From Motacilla alba alba (lineage: Eukaryota > Chordata > Aves > Passeriformes > Motacillidae): a stretch of 64,000 bases of DNA. The position numbers were made by a program, and so were the translations under genes. Shown piece by piece: positions 12,961 to 25,002 of the stretch. The notes below the pieces were generated by a model that was not told the DNA's origin, did not search any database, and saw nothing but the letters and a program-made list of their open reading frames with translations. Position 1 is the stretch's first letter. Each line of letters begins with the position of its first letter. The stretch spans positions 2,356,001 to 2,420,000 of the forward strand of contig NC_052027.1 of the NCBI RefSeq assembly GCF_015832195.1. The letters run 5' to 3'.

Positions 12961-13977
12961 CTCCTCTGGGGGGAGGATGCAGCTCTGGTACTTGTTAAAA
13001 AGTGGAATTTCCTTGGCCTGGTGGAGCAGTTCCACCAGGAGAACAGCTCAGAGCTGATGTGATTCCCAGCCAAATTGTTTCAGGAGCACAGGGCTCTTCC
13101 CTCAAACCGGGAAAATCTTGGAACAGCCAGCATCAGTGGTGTTATATTCACTTTATGGACCTGCAAAGCCTCAGGGTGATACAAAAAGCCCCAGCTGCGG
13201 GGAGCACCTTCCCTAAACCAGCAGGATGAGCCCCATTCCATCCTTGAGCCCTTCCCAGGAGCCCACCTGAGGCTCCCGTACCTGGGGAAGGGGACAGTGA
13301 CATCAGCTTCAGTAGCTCCAAAAAGCACCTTCAGGCATTAAGTGTGGAGAAGGAGGAGCAGGTTAATCCTCCTCCCCCAAATCCAAATTCCTGCCTGCCT
13401 TTTTCCCATCCCAGCCTTCCAGCTTCTCACCTGGCTGAGGCTGGGGCTGGGCTTAGCCCAGGCAGGGTGACAACAGAGGGGTTGAGCTTGGGACTTCTTC
13501 CCTCTGCTCTGCAGCAGTGTTTGTCTCCTACTTTTCTCAGCTGGAAGCAGGAATACAAAAAAAAAAAAAATTACTTCCAGCTCAGCCAGTGGATGATTTT
13601 TATCAGCTCATTTTAGTCAATAAAGAAAGAAGTCAATCACTCCTGGAAAATAGCACTTTCCAGTGCTGTATAAACCTGGCCAGTACAATTGCAGAATAAA
13701 TCAATAACTGCATTAATCAATACGATGTAAACTGCTGATCTCTGTGGATAAATTGTACTGGTGTAAGAAGGCTTTCAAATAAATTCTAAAGCCACTCAAA
13801 CTGCACAGGCTTTGAATCTGCTGAGGGCACTGGGACCCAGGGAAGATTTGTGCTGTTTCTCTTTGAAATCTCTGGGACAGCGGGGCTGCAGAATAATGTA
13901 ATTAAACCATGGCAGCAGTGCTCCCACAGACCACTGCAGTGAGAGCTCCAGGAAAGATCCCTGTGCTCCAATTTGCC
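12961..13977. other. Intergenic, no gene supported
   Basis: Contains an A-run at about 13556-13570. No exon or RNA gene was recognised. Confidence 0.4.
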
Positions 13978-14180
13978 AGGAAAAGGGGATTTCAGGTGAA
14001 TAGGGTGGGCAGGCCCTGGCACAGGGTGCCCCTGGATCCCTGGCAGTGCCCAAGGCCAGGCTGGACACTGGGGCTGGGAACAGCCTGGGACAGTGGGAGG
14101 TGTCCCTGCCATGGCAGGGGTGGCACTGGATGGGCTTTGAGGTCCCTCCTAGCCCAGACCATTCCATGATTTATATGATT
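13978..14180 (+). mobile_element. CR1 LINE 3' fragment
   Basis: Contains 'gggtgggcaggccctggcac', the 'gatccctggcagtgcccaag' segment, 'gtgtccctgccatggcaggg' and a tail 'agcccagaccattccatgat'. A segment between 'cagggtgcc' and 'cctggatccc' is missing compared with the 8487 copy. Confidence 0.9.
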
Positions 14181-14575
14181 CCTGTTTCTGAGATTCTAAG
14201 AACAGCAAGAGGGACACAGAGAAGGGAAGGTGCTGCTCCACCTGGATATTTGACAGCCCCAGGAGCTGCAGGAGGTTTGGCCTCTCCAGACACCTCCATT
14301 TTTTATGAAACCCTGCATTCGAGCACCTCAGTTCTTATTTTACTTCTTACCATAAGAGTGACCCAATGCAAGGTTACTGGCAGAGCCTATGGATGGTTTC
14401 CAAGGGAAAAATTGGATTATACCTGAGGAGATGAAGCAGAGTGGTTGGAGCAGAGGAAAGTGACTGGGAATGTGGCTGGAAAACCAAAACAAGGAGAAGT
14501 AAGTGCATGAATGAGGAAAGTTTGTGCTGCACATTTCACTGAAGACAATAATCTTATTGGAATATTAAGATTTTT

Positions 14576-14614
<39 letters not shown>

Positions 14615-15444
14615 ATATAAAAAATTATTTGGGATACGAGCATCATATAGCCAACCCAGGACAGCACCTTACAAAAAACTTCTGCTCTTCTGGGATCCCT
14701 TAGCATTTCAGAATTATTTCAGCTCATTCCATAAAGATGACAAACATTTGTAGCTGCTTTTCAGTAGTGAAATATATTGGTGTCTATAAAATAGGTTAAG
14801 CAAAGAAACAATGCACACCAGTATGATTAATATGACATTTTAATTGCTACTTCAGACCTATTTTCAAGTATTTAGTGCTAGGAACTGACAAAAGGAGTTC
14901 CTAATAAAAAAGCCTGAATGATTGAAGCTATTTAGAGGCCCTCATTGTACTGTGCTGTCAAAATGTCCAACTGACCTTTTCCTCATGGTAAATTTTTCCA
15001 GGGAAGATTTCATACAGGCTATTTTAGTAGTGCTGATTGCCCACCCTCTCCCCCAGTTTTTAGATTAGATAATGGCCAGAGTGAGAGAAATGTCACATCC
15101 TTACCCAGGCTCTGGATTTGGCCAGGGGCATTCTGTGTGAAGTCCCTGGAACCTTATTCAAATTTTTAGGTGGATATTTCTGAATGCATCACTTGCCATT
15201 ATTTTACATTTTCAGTTCAGAGCAATCCTGGAGGTGTTGTCCCTCCCATAAATTCAGTCAGGAGCAGAAGGAGCATATGGAAAATAGCTCAGCTCAGTGG
15301 AGGGAGGCTGGGCCGCTCCTTGGCGGGAATGGTGCACAGCTGGTGGGGGAGTCCTGCTGTAGCTGTGCCTGGGAGAGCTCAGCATCCTCATGGGAACGAC
15401 TCTGTGACTGCCCCCAGAGCTCAACCCACCCATTCCCAAAGCCA
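14181..15444. other. Intergenic with an (AT)n microsatellite
   Basis: A dinucleotide AT run with a 'gtatgtatat' interruption sits near 14577-14620. The rest shows no feature. Confidence 0.6.
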
Positions 15445-15592
15445 GCACACCCCTGGCAGTGCCCAAGGCCAGGCTGGACAGGGCTTGGGACACCCTGGGA
15501 CAGTGGGAGGTGTCCCTGCCATGGCAGGGGCGGCACTGGGTGGGATTTAAGCTCCTTCCCAACCCAAACCATTCTGGGATTCTGTGCTTCCA
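15445..15592 (+). mobile_element. CR1 LINE 3' fragment
   Basis: Short CR1 tail: 'ctggcagtgcccaaggccag', 'gtgtccctgccatggcaggg', 'cttcccaacccaaaccattc' and the terminal repeat 'tgggattctgtg'. Confidence 0.9.
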
Positions 15593-17867
15593 TGACATTG
15601 TGGCTGCACCTACAGAGGCACCTGAAACCTCATTTCTGGGAGCACTGAGATGCAGCAATCCTTGGGCACGTCCAGGGCAATTTTGGGAGATGGTGTCTTG
15701 GAAATATCAGTGCTGGAGGGGAATAAATCAGACACAGGGGGATGAAAATTACTTTAGAATAGAAATTAATTCTGGATTTAGATGAAGTGTGCTGTTTCAA
15801 CTTGTTTAACTGTAACTTGCTGTGCTCACAAAGGCTCGCAGAGATGGACAAAAGAACGCGAGGCTCTGATGAGAGGAGTTTTCCACCTCTACCCTCACAA
15901 TAAACCACATTGGTTTATTCAAGCTCTGACATCTTTCGAGCAGGGAAACCAAAACCATTGGTTTATTCAAGTCCTCACATCTTTTGTGCTCCCTGAGCAG
16001 ACAAAAATCCATAGAGGGGAGCACAGAGGGAGCCAGGATCCCCTGCCACCCCCCAGAGCACCCCGGTGAGTCCCCAAACCCCCGTGAGCAGATGAATCCC
16101 CTCCTCCACACGGGCCCTGCAAATCCCTGAGGGGAATTCTCCACCACTGAGGCGCAGGCTGATATTAATAAAACCTTTTTTACACATTTACAGCACATTT
16201 GTTCATGGATGTGATTTAGAGGTTGGTATCAAGGCGTCACCAGGGCTGCATTGCAGCGACCCACAGAAAACAGGGAGTTTCTGCACTCTGGGATAATGTT
16301 GATTTAGGGGCTGGTGCAATAACACACATGGGCTATTTTATTTCGTTTCTTGGCATTCCTATTCAAAAATTGCCCCATAAAGAAGGGAGAAGGTGTTAAA
16401 TAAAGTTTAAATGCTCGTAAATCACAAAGAAACATTGTGCTCGGAGTGAACGGAAACATTTGGAGAGGCTCAAAATTGCTTTTTTCATGGAGAAATATTT
16501 TCTTGATGTGTTAAATTCAAAATGAAAATCCCTGACTGTGAGTCTCTTTCATGTTTTGGTACTTTGCTTAGGTTATCAAAAGAAAATAGGTATTATTTTT
16601 CCAGCTGTCTGAAAACTTTGGCTGGTCTGTGATTTTCTCTAAAATCTGCTAAGTCTGGGCCCAAAATTCCCTTTACTGGGCACCTTTAAATGGGTTTTTT
16701 AATTCAGGTTCTTGGCTGTTAAAAATCAGGAGCACTGCAGAGTTTTTCTGTTGTTTTCTTTTCAACTTCTGGTTTTAGGGGATTTGTGCTGTTCCTATTT
16801 CCAAAGTTTTTCCTGCAACTCGAAGTGACAAAATTCTTTTTGACCCTTTCTCTTTTCTTTTTAATGAAAGCTGCCAGCCATGTGAACTCTTTCCATTTCA
16901 GCATCAGCTGCTTTAATAACACTTTCACATAAAAAGAGCTGGACTCTCAGTGCTTTGGGCAGCTCAGGCTCAATTTGTCCTGGTGAAACACCAACAAAAG
17001 GACTGGGGAGCTGAAGAGGAGAAAATGAACCTCCACAAGTTCTGCAGTGATTTTGGGAGGATGGGAGGAGCTGGATTTAAAGTTTTTTCTCCTTAAGACT
17101 GCTTAGTTCTGCTCCTGAGGCAGAATATTTACCCTGGAAGCTCCAGCTCCAAGGGAATTCAGCAAGGGAGCATTGACTCATATTCCTGGGATTCTGCAGT
17201 TGTCCCTGTTTGAAAAGGGCTGCTCCCATGGGAGTGACAAAATGGAGAAATGCCGAGGTCAAAGAGTCTCATTTGGATCTTCCACAGAGAGAAAAGAACA
17301 TCCTTGCTGCACAAAAGTGAGAAGAAATCTGAAGAAGTGTTTCATTGTTTACTTCCACCTCAAGGAAAAAATGTTTTTACTTCATTAAGGTATTATCAGG
17401 ATTTTATTCAGCACTTTCATTTCTTTCTAAACCATTCTCCTCTTTTGAAAGCTGTGTTAAACCTCTTCCTAATAACTCCTGTGATTAGGAACTTTGTAGA
17501 AATCCCAGAGGACAGACTTCTAAAAGTGACATTTTATTTCCAGAGCCTCCCTGTAATTAAGCATCGCTCAGACATTCTACTGAGCTGTTACTGCTCTGCA
17601 GAAAATCTCTTTTCACTCGAATAAAAGGATGTTTTGGGTAAAGTTAGCAGAGAATTACATTTATGTGATGAAGTATAAGAATTTCAGATTCAGTTTAATG
17701 AAGGGAAATGAAAGGAACCTGTTGTTTAATGGGCACAGAAGGTCTGGGAGTGAGCAGAGGTCCTGCTGGACACCTGCTGGGAAGGGATGATGCAAAAAGC
17801 TCTCTCAAAACCAAATAGGACTGACCTCTAGAAAATATTTTATTGAATGGGGGTTATTAAATATATC
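15593..17867. other. Intergenic; LTR-like duplicated segment at 15906-15993
   Basis: An imperfect direct duplication lies at 15906-15993: 'cattggtttattcaag' occurs twice 48 bp apart, followed each time by 'acatctttygwgc'. Read on the minus strand each copy carries an AATAAA signal, as LTR R regions do. No TG...CA ends or target duplication could be paired, so LTR origin is only a guess. The rest is featureless. Confidence 0.35.
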
Positions 17868-17920
17868 AGCTGGAAGAGATCTTTAATGTCCCTTTCAAAC
17901 CATTCCATGATCCTGTGAAG
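17868..17920 (+). mobile_element. Degraded CR1 tail
   Basis: 'tgtccctttcaaaccattcc' followed by 'atgatcctgtg' matches an eroded CR1 3' end. A second eroded piece, in reverse orientation, may lie at 18022-18075 ('agaatcagagaaaggtttgg'). Confidence 0.55.
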
Positions 17921-18075
17921 AGTTATTTGCTTGGACATCAATCTCTACCATGTGGTTCTGCAATGATTTTCTCATTTTTGAGTTTATTTTCCGCCAGACC
18001 AGCCCGTGAGCTCTGTGAGGATTCAGAGAATCAGAGAAAGGTTTGGCTTGGCAGGGACCTCGAGGAAGTACCAAA

Positions 18076-19385
18076 GTTTTGGAGCTTCCTCTAGGAATTC
18101 CCATGGATAATCAACATGGTTTAATGTGTTCTTTGAAGGATTTCCATGCACAGCTGAACTTCTTGTACTCCTTCATGGCTGACACATCCTCACCCCCATC
18201 CCAACAGTCCCCTTTTAAAAATATTTGGGGTATTTGGTTATCTTGTAGTTATAAATGTTTACAAAAATGACACAACACGGATCTGACAGCGGGGAAAAGA
18301 AAATAAACTTCAGAGTAGAGTGAGAAGGAAGAAAAAATTTCCCAGTAATGACATCAGGCAAAAAACACCTTTTATCAGATGCAGTTCAAGCTGGCAGGAG
18401 CGTGGCTTCAAGTGTTGAGCTGCATCTCCTGACTTGAAAGCCAAGCTCTGGTGTTTAATTTGTCATTCTGAGGACTCAGGAGATTGAAGGGCTTAATTAG
18501 CTGCTTTTATTTATATTTCAAGATGATGAAAATCAATGTTCTTCTCATTTACCTTCACACCCAACTCAAAGATGAATCTACACTTTCAAGCCACAGCAAA
18601 GAATAACAAAATCAGGAGACCAACTGATCCTGCTTAATGACAGCTGGATTTCAGTCTTCCCTCAGAAAATATTCAGTGTCTCTGGAAGTTCTGTTGATCA
18701 GAACAGTCTTTGCATGGAAAAGCTCTTTAAACTGGATTTGAGAATATGTGAAGTGCCTGATGGTATAAAAGGTGCTGCTATTTCAGCTCTGGTTCAAGGC
18801 CTGCTGATGCCACTGAAAGCTTTTCTGTAGAATTCACTGGGTTTTGGGTTGGTTCATAGGAGTCTCCTTTTATTTTATTTAAACTCCCTTTTTCTGCAGA
18901 AAATAGCACAGGGCACTTCAAATAATGTGTTTTATGACACCTCCTCTAATACAGACAAGTGCAAAAAGTAAACAAATAGCTTTTATTTAATTGAAAGTGG
19001 GTTTTTTTTTAACAGGATACATTGAAGAACATGAGATAAATAATATCCACATCACAAGAGTTTTAAATCCCTGCTCCCCTCCGTGGCATCAGCTTGCACA
19101 GGTTGCCATTCCATTAAAATGCTGTTCCAATAACAACTACTTGGAGAAAATTTGAGACCACCCACGTGTCAATCCCAAATTAGGTTTGGCATCACTCCGT
19201 TTCATTAGTGCATGTTGATTTACCCCTTCATTTCCAAGCCTATTTTTAAAAATTCATGGACTATCGATGCCTAATATTTTCTTAATGACAGACCACTTCC
19301 AGCTCCCACCCCTTCCCCAGTGTTGATTTTTCTCAGGAATGTTGGTTATGGTGAAGAATTAAGATAAAATCTACACTTTTTATTT
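18076..19385 (-). other. CNTN6: CNTN6 3' flank and probable 3' UTR
   Basis: Read on the minus strand this follows the CNTN6 stop. AATAAA signals occur at 19384-19379, just two bases past the stop codon, and at 18987-18982, which would give a 3' UTR of about 400 nt; others lie near 18870. Which one is used cannot be told from sequence. No other gene is visible here. Confidence 0.45.
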
Positions 19386-19519
19386 TTAGAAGTCCATGGC
19401 AGAGCATTGCAGGAACCAGCAAGGAAAAGGGTTTAGAAGAACAGAGCTCAACAGCAGGATCCCAGATGCCAATGTGTGGTTTATCCTTTGGGAAAATCTC
19501 ATTGCTCCAGAGCTTAAAC
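19386..19519 (-). CDS. CNTN6: CNTN6 last coding exon: GPI-anchor signal and stop
   Basis: The acceptor 'attttttacag' precedes 134 nt that complete a split serine codon and encode 43 residues plus TAA. It opens SLSSGAM, aligning with the SSLSS of other CNTN6 proteins. A polar spacer with an N-H-T sequon follows, then a hydrophobic run (LASGILLLSSVLL) and a longer tail ending AMDF. A small-residue omega site (S/S/G/A) followed by spacer and hydrophobic tail is the expected GPI-signal design. After SSLSS the tail resembles mammalian CNTN6 little and is about ten residues longer. Confidence 0.85.
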
Positions 19520-20189
19520 CTGTAAAAAATATAAACAGAGGTAAATCTGTGTCAAAAATTAGTTTTTCTTTGCATTTTAGCTTAACAGCAATCTCTGTTC
19601 TCTCTTCAAGATGAAACATTACCCACAAATGTTAATTCTATTTATTTGTTTATTAACCTGTAGTGGCTATTTTGTGGAGTAGGGTTTTGGATCAACATCT
19701 CACCTTTCCCGTGAGTATCTTCTTCAAGAGGGTTTTGACTATTTTGTTCCAAAACAGACTATGATATATAAATATAAAAATGCTCCCTTTTCTATGAATG
19801 ATAAGTGATTTATGAGAGCAGAGGCTGCACCCTGGCCCACCCCAGCACAGCCATGGGACAGGGCTGAGACCTCTGTCCAGTGCAGATTTAGGGCCACATT
19901 ATATATGAGAACTTTGACTTTCCCAAGAAATCTTATTCCTGTGTCCTTCCCTGAGCTCTGCATGCCAGGGCAGTGGAGACCTGCACTAAAAATAAGGTGT
20001 GGAGCAAAATACTTTCTCCTCTAATGAATGTCAGAGTACCAGAGACAAATTTATAGGAGCCAGCACCAAAAAGCACCAGGAGGGGGGACACCTATGGCAA
20101 GGGACAATCTGGGAATCTGTTGTGCTCAGAGGCACAGATTTCTTCTTATGCAACAGCATTCAGAGGGGAAAAAAAATTCTCTCACTTAC
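19520..20189 (-). other. CNTN6: CNTN6 intron (670 bp)
   Basis: Donor GTAAGT, acceptor 'ttttttacag', phase 1. No repeat was recognised inside. Confidence 0.85.
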
Positions 20190-20358
20190 TCGATATTTTT
20201 GGAATCCTAATTTCCTCACTGCTGCTGCCATCGCCACCATCGCTGACGGTTCTTATCTCGATGAGATAATCTTCTTCAAACGGGACCAGAAGTTCAGCTG
20301 AAGTGTTGTTTGTCTCCAGGATATGGGCTTTGCTCTGCCTGTTCTGTCTGTACAGAAT
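20190..20358 (-). CDS. CNTN6: CNTN6 exon: FnIII-4, second half
   Basis: 169 nt encode 56 residues from [10 protein letters not shown] to EEIRIPKIS plus one base. The strand with conserved [19 protein letters not shown] is typical of the fourth contactin fibronectin domain, and NNTS gives an N-glycosylation sequon. Acceptor 'ccacttag', donor GTAAGT. Confidence 0.95.
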
Positions 20359-21068
20359 CTAAGTGGAAAGGGATTAGAAAACAAGAGTTATTTCATTTAG
20401 TTTTAAGTTTTAATGAGTTTTTTGGGGGGGGAGACTTAGAGATTCTTCTGTTGTTTCCCAAACTTTTCCGAGCACTGTCAGCATCCTGCAGGGTGTTAAA
20501 AGCAATTTAAACAGGGGAATAAATACTGCAGGATTTTGGGGTGGGTATCACAGCAGGTGGTTTCCTAGAACCTGAGGATAATCAAAGAATTCTGCACTGA
20601 AACCAAACTTTAAATTTGTATTTCCTTTAAAAGTAGATTTATGGGAGTCCTTTTTGGTTCATACATAGATCTTTGGTATCTTTCAGTCTCTTTTTTAAAG
20701 GTACGTTTATGAACTGCCAGAGAGTGAGAATGTTTAAATGTAGTTTATGACTGCCTTTAATGCTTCAAAGACTGTTCTCTATTCCTTATATATTTGTGAA
20801 AGTCCTTCCCTGCAGATATGAAAGCAAGAAAGTTTAGGCAAGTAAGGTTACAAGGGGACAAGAGAAACACAGGACTGGAGACAGAAAATCCTTCTGTTGG
20901 GATAATTAAGTCCTCCTCTGAATGAATATTTGTGTAAACATCAGCCAACCATCCCAATAAATCCAGAAAAAATCAGTGTTCCAGGTAATGAGCACTCACT
21001 TTCCACCAACTCTCTGTACCTGTATTGTAACCAAAATATCTGATTAATGAGAGAAAGAAATCACTTAC
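20359..21068 (-). other. CNTN6: CNTN6 intron (710 bp)
   Basis: Phase 0 intron inside FnIII-4, donor GTAAGT. No mobile element was recognised. Confidence 0.85.
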
Positions 21069-21181
21069 TTTGTAGCCCAACACCTCAGACTCATTCTCCA
21101 TTGTTTTCACATGCTCCCAGTTCAGGCAGATTTTGGAATTTGTCAGCTTCCAGGCGATGTTCGCTGGAGGTTGACTTGGTG
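21069..21181 (-). CDS. CNTN6: CNTN6 exon: FnIII-4, first half
   Basis: 113 nt encode [15 protein letters not shown] through to ESEVLGYK, with the core tryptophan in ICLNWEHVK and an NES sequon. The PPSQPP linker is the family's usual start of FnIII-4. The acceptor is 'tttaaag', unusual in having purines right before the AG, but the tract upstream is T-rich. Confidence 0.95.
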
Positions 21182-22841
21182 CTTTAAAAAAAAATATAAA
21201 AAGGATGATGATAATAACAAGATAAACTGAGTGTTAATTTTCATAGTGCAGCTGAATGAGCTGCTGATATGGGAGTAGCAAATGCTTGGGTGATTCCAAC
21301 CTAAAAGACCAAAAAACCACTTTCCAGTCCATCATTGCTCTGGTATTAGTCAGAACAAAGATCTATTCATAGCACAGAACCTCTTACTGTGAGACTTCAT
21401 TTGCAAAATTAGGCACAGCCTGACAGTGTCTGACAGTTCAAGTTATATTTGAGAGATTTTGTGGAAGGAAAATGTTGTTCCTCTCTGTATTTCCATGTCC
21501 TAGAGGATGTTTTGCTGTCTGGATCTCAGAAAAATCTAAAACTGAGAGCGAACTACAGAAGCCAAGATTTCCATCAGCCAGGACAGGTTACAAAGAGCTG
21601 CACATGAAAGTCTCCATGTGATCCACCATGAAACATTGTAGGATTTTAGAAATTCTCAGCACAATAGGCTGAGAGCAGCTTTTTCAAAGGCTTTTTATGC
21701 CTAAGTGCGAGGACTTTGAAAATTTGCCTACAAGTGACTGGAATTGAATCCTGTGTGAACATGTGAGGGTGGAGCTGAGCCTTTGAACTGAGCTCAGATT
21801 TAGGCCAACACGTTCTCTCCTGCTCCATGGCACATCCTCCCAAGCCCTGCTGGCTGGTGGCACAGGAAAGGAGGATTGAAACAGAGGTAAAAATGAGGAG
21901 AGATTTGGAGAAACACATTCCAGCCCCGATTCTAAATTGTTTAATCTGGGATCCTTCTCTTCCCCGCTGTGTGTTGGTGAGTGACGGATGTCACATGGAA
22001 GGAACAGTGATTTGGTGACAATTTCTATCATTTCCCACAGAGATAAAACAAATGGATGGGTGCTGCTGTTTCATATCCATCTGCCTCGTGGCTTTGGAGA
22101 AGTTTAATCCATCCCTCTGGTAGGGAATGAGGTGTTGGTGGAGGTCCCAGGGGAATATCCAGGGGTGGCCTTCCATCAGCCACACTGTCAGTGTTGGAAA
22201 AGATTCATTTCTTTATGAAGACATTTATCTACTCTCACATACATCAAACTGCAAATTTATTTAAATATGGCTTGAAAGCTCTTTGTTGCTTTCAAGAAAC
22301 ATTTTATATATGGAATTGGAGAACAAAATAGTCACAAGAGGCAAAGGATGTCAAATACTTCATTGGCTGTGCACTCTGAAGAGGTTTGAAATCACTCAAA
22401 AATGGGTGAATTACAGCCTTGACCAAAGCTTTTTGACAGAGAAACTTAAAGCTATCTTAATTCATTATCTCGGGGCTGAAAAAACACCACAGGAGGATTT
22501 GCAAAACAAAATTATCTGGGATTTTTTTCAGCCAGAAACCAAAATAAGTGGTAAAAGCACTTTCCAAAATCCATAGGAACATCTGCTAGCAAAACCAAGC
22601 AGTTCCAGGTCTAAGATTGGCAGATTATTTCCTCAATTAATTTCTTGTAATCAATGCTGTCAAGAATAATAGAAACCCCAAGTATCTGCTTCAGTTTTTT
22701 GGAGGTGCTGATGTTATTGTCATGGCTTAGGTAACACTTGGCTTTGTTGCTGAACTGTGCTGAGGTTTATCCATGCAAGTATTTCCAGTATCTATATGTA
22801 ATGCTGATATATTTAATGTGTATATGTATTTATTTGTGAGG

Positions 22842-23252
22842 AAAAAAGAAGAGGAAGATGGAAAAATAAAAGGAAGAGGAGAAGGAGAAGGAGAAGGAGA
22901 AGGAAAAGGAAAAGGAGAAGGAAAAGGAGAAGGAAAAGGAGAAGGAAAAGGAAAAGGAAAAGGAAAAGGAAAAGGAAAAGGAAAAGGAAAAGGAAAAGGA
23001 AAAGGAAAAGGAAAAGGAAAAAAGGAAAAGGAAAAGGAAAAGGAAAAGGAAAAGGAAAAAAGGAAAAGGAAAAGGAAAAGGAAAAGGAAACGGAAAAGGA
23101 AAAGGAAAAGGAAAAGGAAAAGGAAAAGGAAAAGGAAAAGGAAAAGGAAAAGGAAAAGGAAAAGGAAAAGGAAAAGGAAAAGGAAAAAGAAAAGGAAAAG
23201 GAAAAGGGGAAAGAGGAAAGAGGAAAGAGGAAAGAGGAAGAGGAAGAGGAAT
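22842..23252. repeat. Homopurine GGAAAA hexanucleotide array
   Basis: About 410 bp are almost purely A and G on the plus strand: an edge of GGAGAA units, a long run of near-perfect GGAAAA hexamers, and a closing GGAAAGA/GGAAGA edge. It lies inside a CNTN6 intron, so the pre-mRNA would carry a (UUUUCC)n pyrimidine tract. All six long open frames across it are artefacts of the repeat. Confidence 0.98.
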
Positions 23253-23881
23253 TTCTGCAATCCATGCCATATAATTAAAGAACCAGAAGAGTAAAGCTTT
23301 TTATGGAGCCATGTCCATGGTTTGAGGACCTCAATTCCACCTAAGTACTTTTAACTGAAACCAGGATGTCACCTTAGACCTTACATCGATCTTAGAGAAG
23401 AACACTTCAATCAGAATTGCACCTCTTTGGCAGAAGGATCATTTCAGCTCTGCTGAGTCCCTGCAATAATTGGATGAGCAGAAGGCTGCAGGAATGCTGG
23501 ATGCTGAGCAGGAAGACAGAGCTATTACTTTGGAGCTCCATCTCCTGCTCCAGATGCACGTTGTTTATATTCTCTTGACATATTACCTCTTCTCTTATTG
23601 CAAGTGCTTGCATCTTCCCCAGACAGAGCTTGAAATTTTAATCTATATATTTAAATATTAAAAAGGTTATTTTGACTTTAATTTTTAAATGAACCATTAG
23701 CACAATCCTGAATTTGACAGAAGATAAAGTAGATGTAAAACAAAAGCAAATTTATTCCTTCTGTGTTTTGTCATTTGACTGCCATGTCTTTAACTTGTCT
23801 TTCATAGAGATGTACATAGGAATAGAGGGGAGAATTCCCAGAGATGAATATTTTTTCTACTGAAAAATGGACTGTGATAAA

Positions 23882-24004
23882 AATCACAGAATGGTTTGGT
23901 TGGAATAGCGCTTAAATTTCATTTCATTCAACCCCCTGCCATGGTCACAGACACCTTCCACCCTTCCAGGTTTCTCCAAGCCTCATCCAACCTGGTCTTG
24001 GACA
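23882..24004 (-). mobile_element. CR1 LINE fragment
   Basis: 'atcacagaatggtttggttg', 'caaccccctgccatggtcac' and 'ccaacctggtcttggaca' mark a reverse-oriented CR1 end, sense to CNTN6. It is cut short by AT-rich DNA at about 24005. Confidence 0.85.
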
Positions 24005-24652
24005 ATATATATATTGGTTTTGTGGCAATTAAATAATCAATTAACTCATTCTACAAGTTGTTCCTGTCTTGCACTTGGAGCAATGGCATGGAACAGCATG
24101 TAGAAAAGAGGAAAACTGGTGAAACTCAGGAGAAATATTTCCCTTTTATGCTAAAGGGCTGATCAATAATTTACTGGGAAAATAGAGTCCAAGGAAAACA
24201 AAACAGCAGAGGGCTTTACTTTTAGTATTACTGAAAAAACTCCAAAAAAACCTAAATTGTGTTTATATCAATATATCCCTTATGCTGAGCTCTGCAGTGC
24301 CAAGTTCAGAGGTCCCAAAACCCCTCTGTATTTGGTGCCTTCACCAGCTTCTTTTAAAACCCCCAAACCAACACAGCCTCACCCCAGAATCTCTTGTCTG
24401 ACCTGTGGACATCTCTCCTTTATTGGCTCTGCATCTCTGGAATGCCCTGAAAGCAAGGGGGCTGCTCTTCCAAGGCAAACAGAAATCCGTCCTCGTGGGC
24501 ACTGATTTAGGACCAGAGGAAGTTTCTCATGACAGATTTTGTTGTCTGACTGATGAAGAAATCTGGGATTTAGTTCTCCTTGCTGTTGAAGCGTTTGGCA
24601 GTGATGGGTCAGGGTGAGCTGGAATGTGCCTGTCCCAGCTGGGAATTTGGGA

Positions 24653-24980
24653 CCCTTGTGTGGATGCCATGGGGCAGAGAGAGAGAAACGGCAAGCGTTT
24701 CTCACAGGGGCTTGTGAGAACTTCCAAGGAGTTGTACAGATGTCATGACTTGTAAAGTATACACAATCTACAGGTGGTGTTTTTCTACTTTGTCTTTCTG
24801 TTCTTCTCAAGGACGGTGTATGAGGAAGGAGTTTTTGTTAACTAGCCAATCAAATAGAATGTATCGCATCCCTCTGTAGAAACCGCGCGGTTCTCTTGAA
24901 TAAAACCTTCTTTTCCTCTTTCTACAATGCTGCCTCTCACCTGTTCCTGCATCAACCTCAGCACAAAAGTGACACCCTTG
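24653..24980 (+). mobile_element. Solo LTR (ERVK-like), 6-bp target duplication
   Basis: A 316-bp element at 24659-24974 begins TGTGGATG and ends AAGTGACA. It is flanked on both sides by the same six bases, cccttg (24653-24658 and 24975-24980). Inside, in plus orientation, are a CCAAT-type box ('gccaatcaaa', 24844-24853) and an AATAAA at 24899-24904, leaving about 70 bp as the R/U5 end. TG...CA ends, one poly(A) signal and a 6-bp duplication fit a solo LTR of an ERVK-type endogenous retrovirus. No internal viral sequence is present. It sits antisense to CNTN6, 22 nt past an exon donor. Confidence 0.85.
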
Positions 24981-25002
24981 TTGTACCAAACCCAATACTC
25001 AC

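Larger units (their letters stand above)
21182..25002 (-). other. CNTN6: CNTN6 intron (3821 bp)
   Basis: Phase 1 intron between FnIII-3 and FnIII-4. It carries the GGAAAA array, a CR1 fragment and a solo LTR, all listed separately. The part at 21190-22840 shows no feature. Confidence 0.85.

Noticed and set aside
22727..23294. Frames of 146-177 codons, lysine/arginine-rich or phenylalanine-rich
   Set aside because: They exist only because the GGAAAA array has no stop codons in any frame.
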